Part shown: positions 62,420 to 64,000 of the stretch, in pieces
How the letters are laid out: each line of letters begins with the position of its first letter
Position numbering within the stretch: position 1 is the stretch's first letter
Origin: Saccharina japonica
Lineage: Eukaryota; Sar; Phaeophyceae; Laminariales; Laminariaceae
NCBI GenBank assembly: GCA_008828725.1
Contig: MEHQ01001475.1
Location: 13,112 to 77,111, forward strand
DNA: 64,000 bases
Reading direction: 5' to 3'
Made by a program: the position numbers and the translations under genes
Notes under the pieces: model-generated
Told to the model about the DNA's origin: nothing
The model's input: the letters and a program-made list of their open reading frames with translations, nothing else
The model's database searches: none

Positions 62420-64000
62420 GCTGTACGACTGCCGCTGTAGAATACCTGGTACGTGTTTTCGGGACAACGCACAGCAGTGTAAGGGCGGGGAGAGAGCAAG
62501 CATTACATTTTTATCTTTCTGGTGGCGGCCGGTACAGCAGCAGGATAACATGTGGAGTACAACGAGAGTATGAAAAACAAAAATACTCACAGACCTGCAC
62601 AGAACGTCGACCGATTCTTGAAAATGTGTACTCCTTAATTTTAGCCTATATATTTGACATAATATCTTGAGTATGATAGCACAAACTTCATCCTCTAGGA
62701 CAGAGTATACTCGTATAAAAATAAAGGACAACAGCTGTGAGATCGAGGTATATCTGGCACGTTCCAATTTGTCGTTGCTAACGTTTTGTAATCAAGTTTT
62801 GGTGTTGGTTCACAGCTATATACGGCTGTAGCTCATTGTGTTATACCAGGTACCTGGTAGATACATATATATGTACGTAACTCATAATACAGTAGTTATG
62901 TAGAACAACGCAAAATTTTGGCACAAGGCTCTTTTCCCGTAATTACGCGTAACTATTTTGTGGCCATCGACGTAACGACTCCCTGCTTGCTGCTACTGTG
63001 CGATACCGACCAACACTTTCTATGCATTTCTATAGCACCAGCGCAGCACAAGCACTGCTGCTGTGTAATACAACAGCCGCAGCTGCAGAGGAACGTACGA
63101 CAGCAGTAAGCAGAGTGGACGATGCAATGCCACGTACGACAGGCACGATATACAACAACAGCAAACAGAACAGCAGTACCGCAGTACCACACAGCAGCAA
63201 CAACAGCAGCAGCGTCAACATAACAACATTGACGGCAGCAGAAGCAGCAACAACAACAGCAGCAGCACGCAGCCAGCAAAACACCAGAAGACACATCATA
63301 GCACGCCTCCTGCTGTAATATACTACACAACAAGCAGTACTACGTACTCATCAAGTACTACTCACCAATTAATTGACCCCTCACCTTTAGAAACGGCTAT
63401 GATAGGGTAACGCCTCGGAAAAATATCGCTGCTGCTGCTGCCGGTTTTGCCTGCTGTGGGTTACTGCTGAGGGGGCGCCTCTTTCTCCCCACTGACACAC
63501 CACTATTAATCTATTAATGGTAGTTCTTGTGCGACTGGCAGATTTTGAAGTTTATTGAATGGGGCAAAATGCGTTTGGTTTACAACCACCGGGGTTCCTA
63601 CCCACAAGCACAGGGCGCGTAGGGGATGCCAGTGGAGAGTCGAGCCCTACTGCCCGCCGTTGCGGGCTTTTGCCTTTTGCTTCCTGGTGACGGTTCGACC
63701 TGCCGGCTAGCGCTCTCTGTGTGTTTAGAGCTTTGGATATATTATATAGATGCACTGCTGCTGCTGCGTACTACGAGTAGGCGTGCAGCACAACGAGCAG
63801 ATTGGGCGTTGTTGTCTACCGGACCAAAGCTGCAACGAAGATGAGAGTTCGCAGCAATAATAGGTACTCGTACAGCAACACAGCAACACAGAGACCAGCA
63901 GAGACCACCAAACAAATCAGGAAATCGGGCCCGAGGAAACTTTCTTTCGTAGTTTCCAATTAAGTTCTGAGGAGCAACCAACCGTGATCTCGCAAAAAAA
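62420..64000. other. Upstream flank of the NB-ARC-TPR gene
   Basis: AT-rich DNA with CAG/CAA-rich low complexity at 63025-63320 (open on both strands by composition). No gene or clear promoter motif identified. Confidence 0.5.

Overview
The window is nuclear DNA of a eukaryote. Introns with GT..AG ends are common, coding exons are GC-rich, and there are many minisatellites and small TIR elements. The best fit is a brown alga (Phaeophyceae, Ectocarpus-like). I infer this from a very distinctive gene: an NB-ARC protein whose tetratricopeptide repeats are each encoded by a separate 126-bp, phase-0 exon, the organisation described for Ectocarpus NB-ARC-TPR candidate immune receptors. No sequence search was possible, so the species is not established.

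Layout: 1-5.2 kb is repeat-rich (poly-C-ended dispersed repeats, 20-bp and 21-bp minisatellites, a pair of Tourist-like MITEs, a 32-bp minisatellite). 5.2-12.3 kb (minus strand) holds a four-exon gene for a SAP-domain protein with long acidic and Ala/Gly/Ser/Arg-rich tracts. The SAP motif appears only when exons 1 and 2 are joined, which supports the model. Its first and third introns and its 3' end carry three different minisatellites, including a 29-bp array built on a perfect palindrome, and its second intron holds poly-G runs. 12.4-22.8 kb is mostly intergenic: GC-rich low-complexity DNA, several MITE-like elements and a 1.2-kb (AGCA)n array interrupted by an N.

22.8-62.4 kb (minus strand) is one very large gene or gene model. 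It starts near 62.4 kb with a short first exon, then three exons for an N-terminal helical region, NB-ARC ATPase and winged-helix part. These are followed by 32 apparently intact one-TPR exons plus a terminal exon, spread over about 35 kb. Every cassette begins and ends between codons, so any subset can be spliced or recombined without loss of frame. If all intact exons are used the product is about 2,042 residues. Among the intact cassettes lie at least a dozen decayed ones (no donor, frameshifts, truncated halves). The cassettes fall into four sequence classes (A-D), with class-specific intron flanks, and are arranged in repeated A...B modules. One cassette (45292-45417) is a chimera of its two neighbours at the joint of a 726-bp tandem duplication, which directly captures unequal exchange inside a TPR exon.

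How they would work together: by analogy with STAND/NLR proteins, the TPR array would sense a ligand and the NB-ARC module would switch nucleotide state. The N-terminal helical domain would signal. The cassette array is the diversity-generating part. The SAP gene has no evident functional tie to it. 62.4-64 kb is the upstream flank, where I see no gene.
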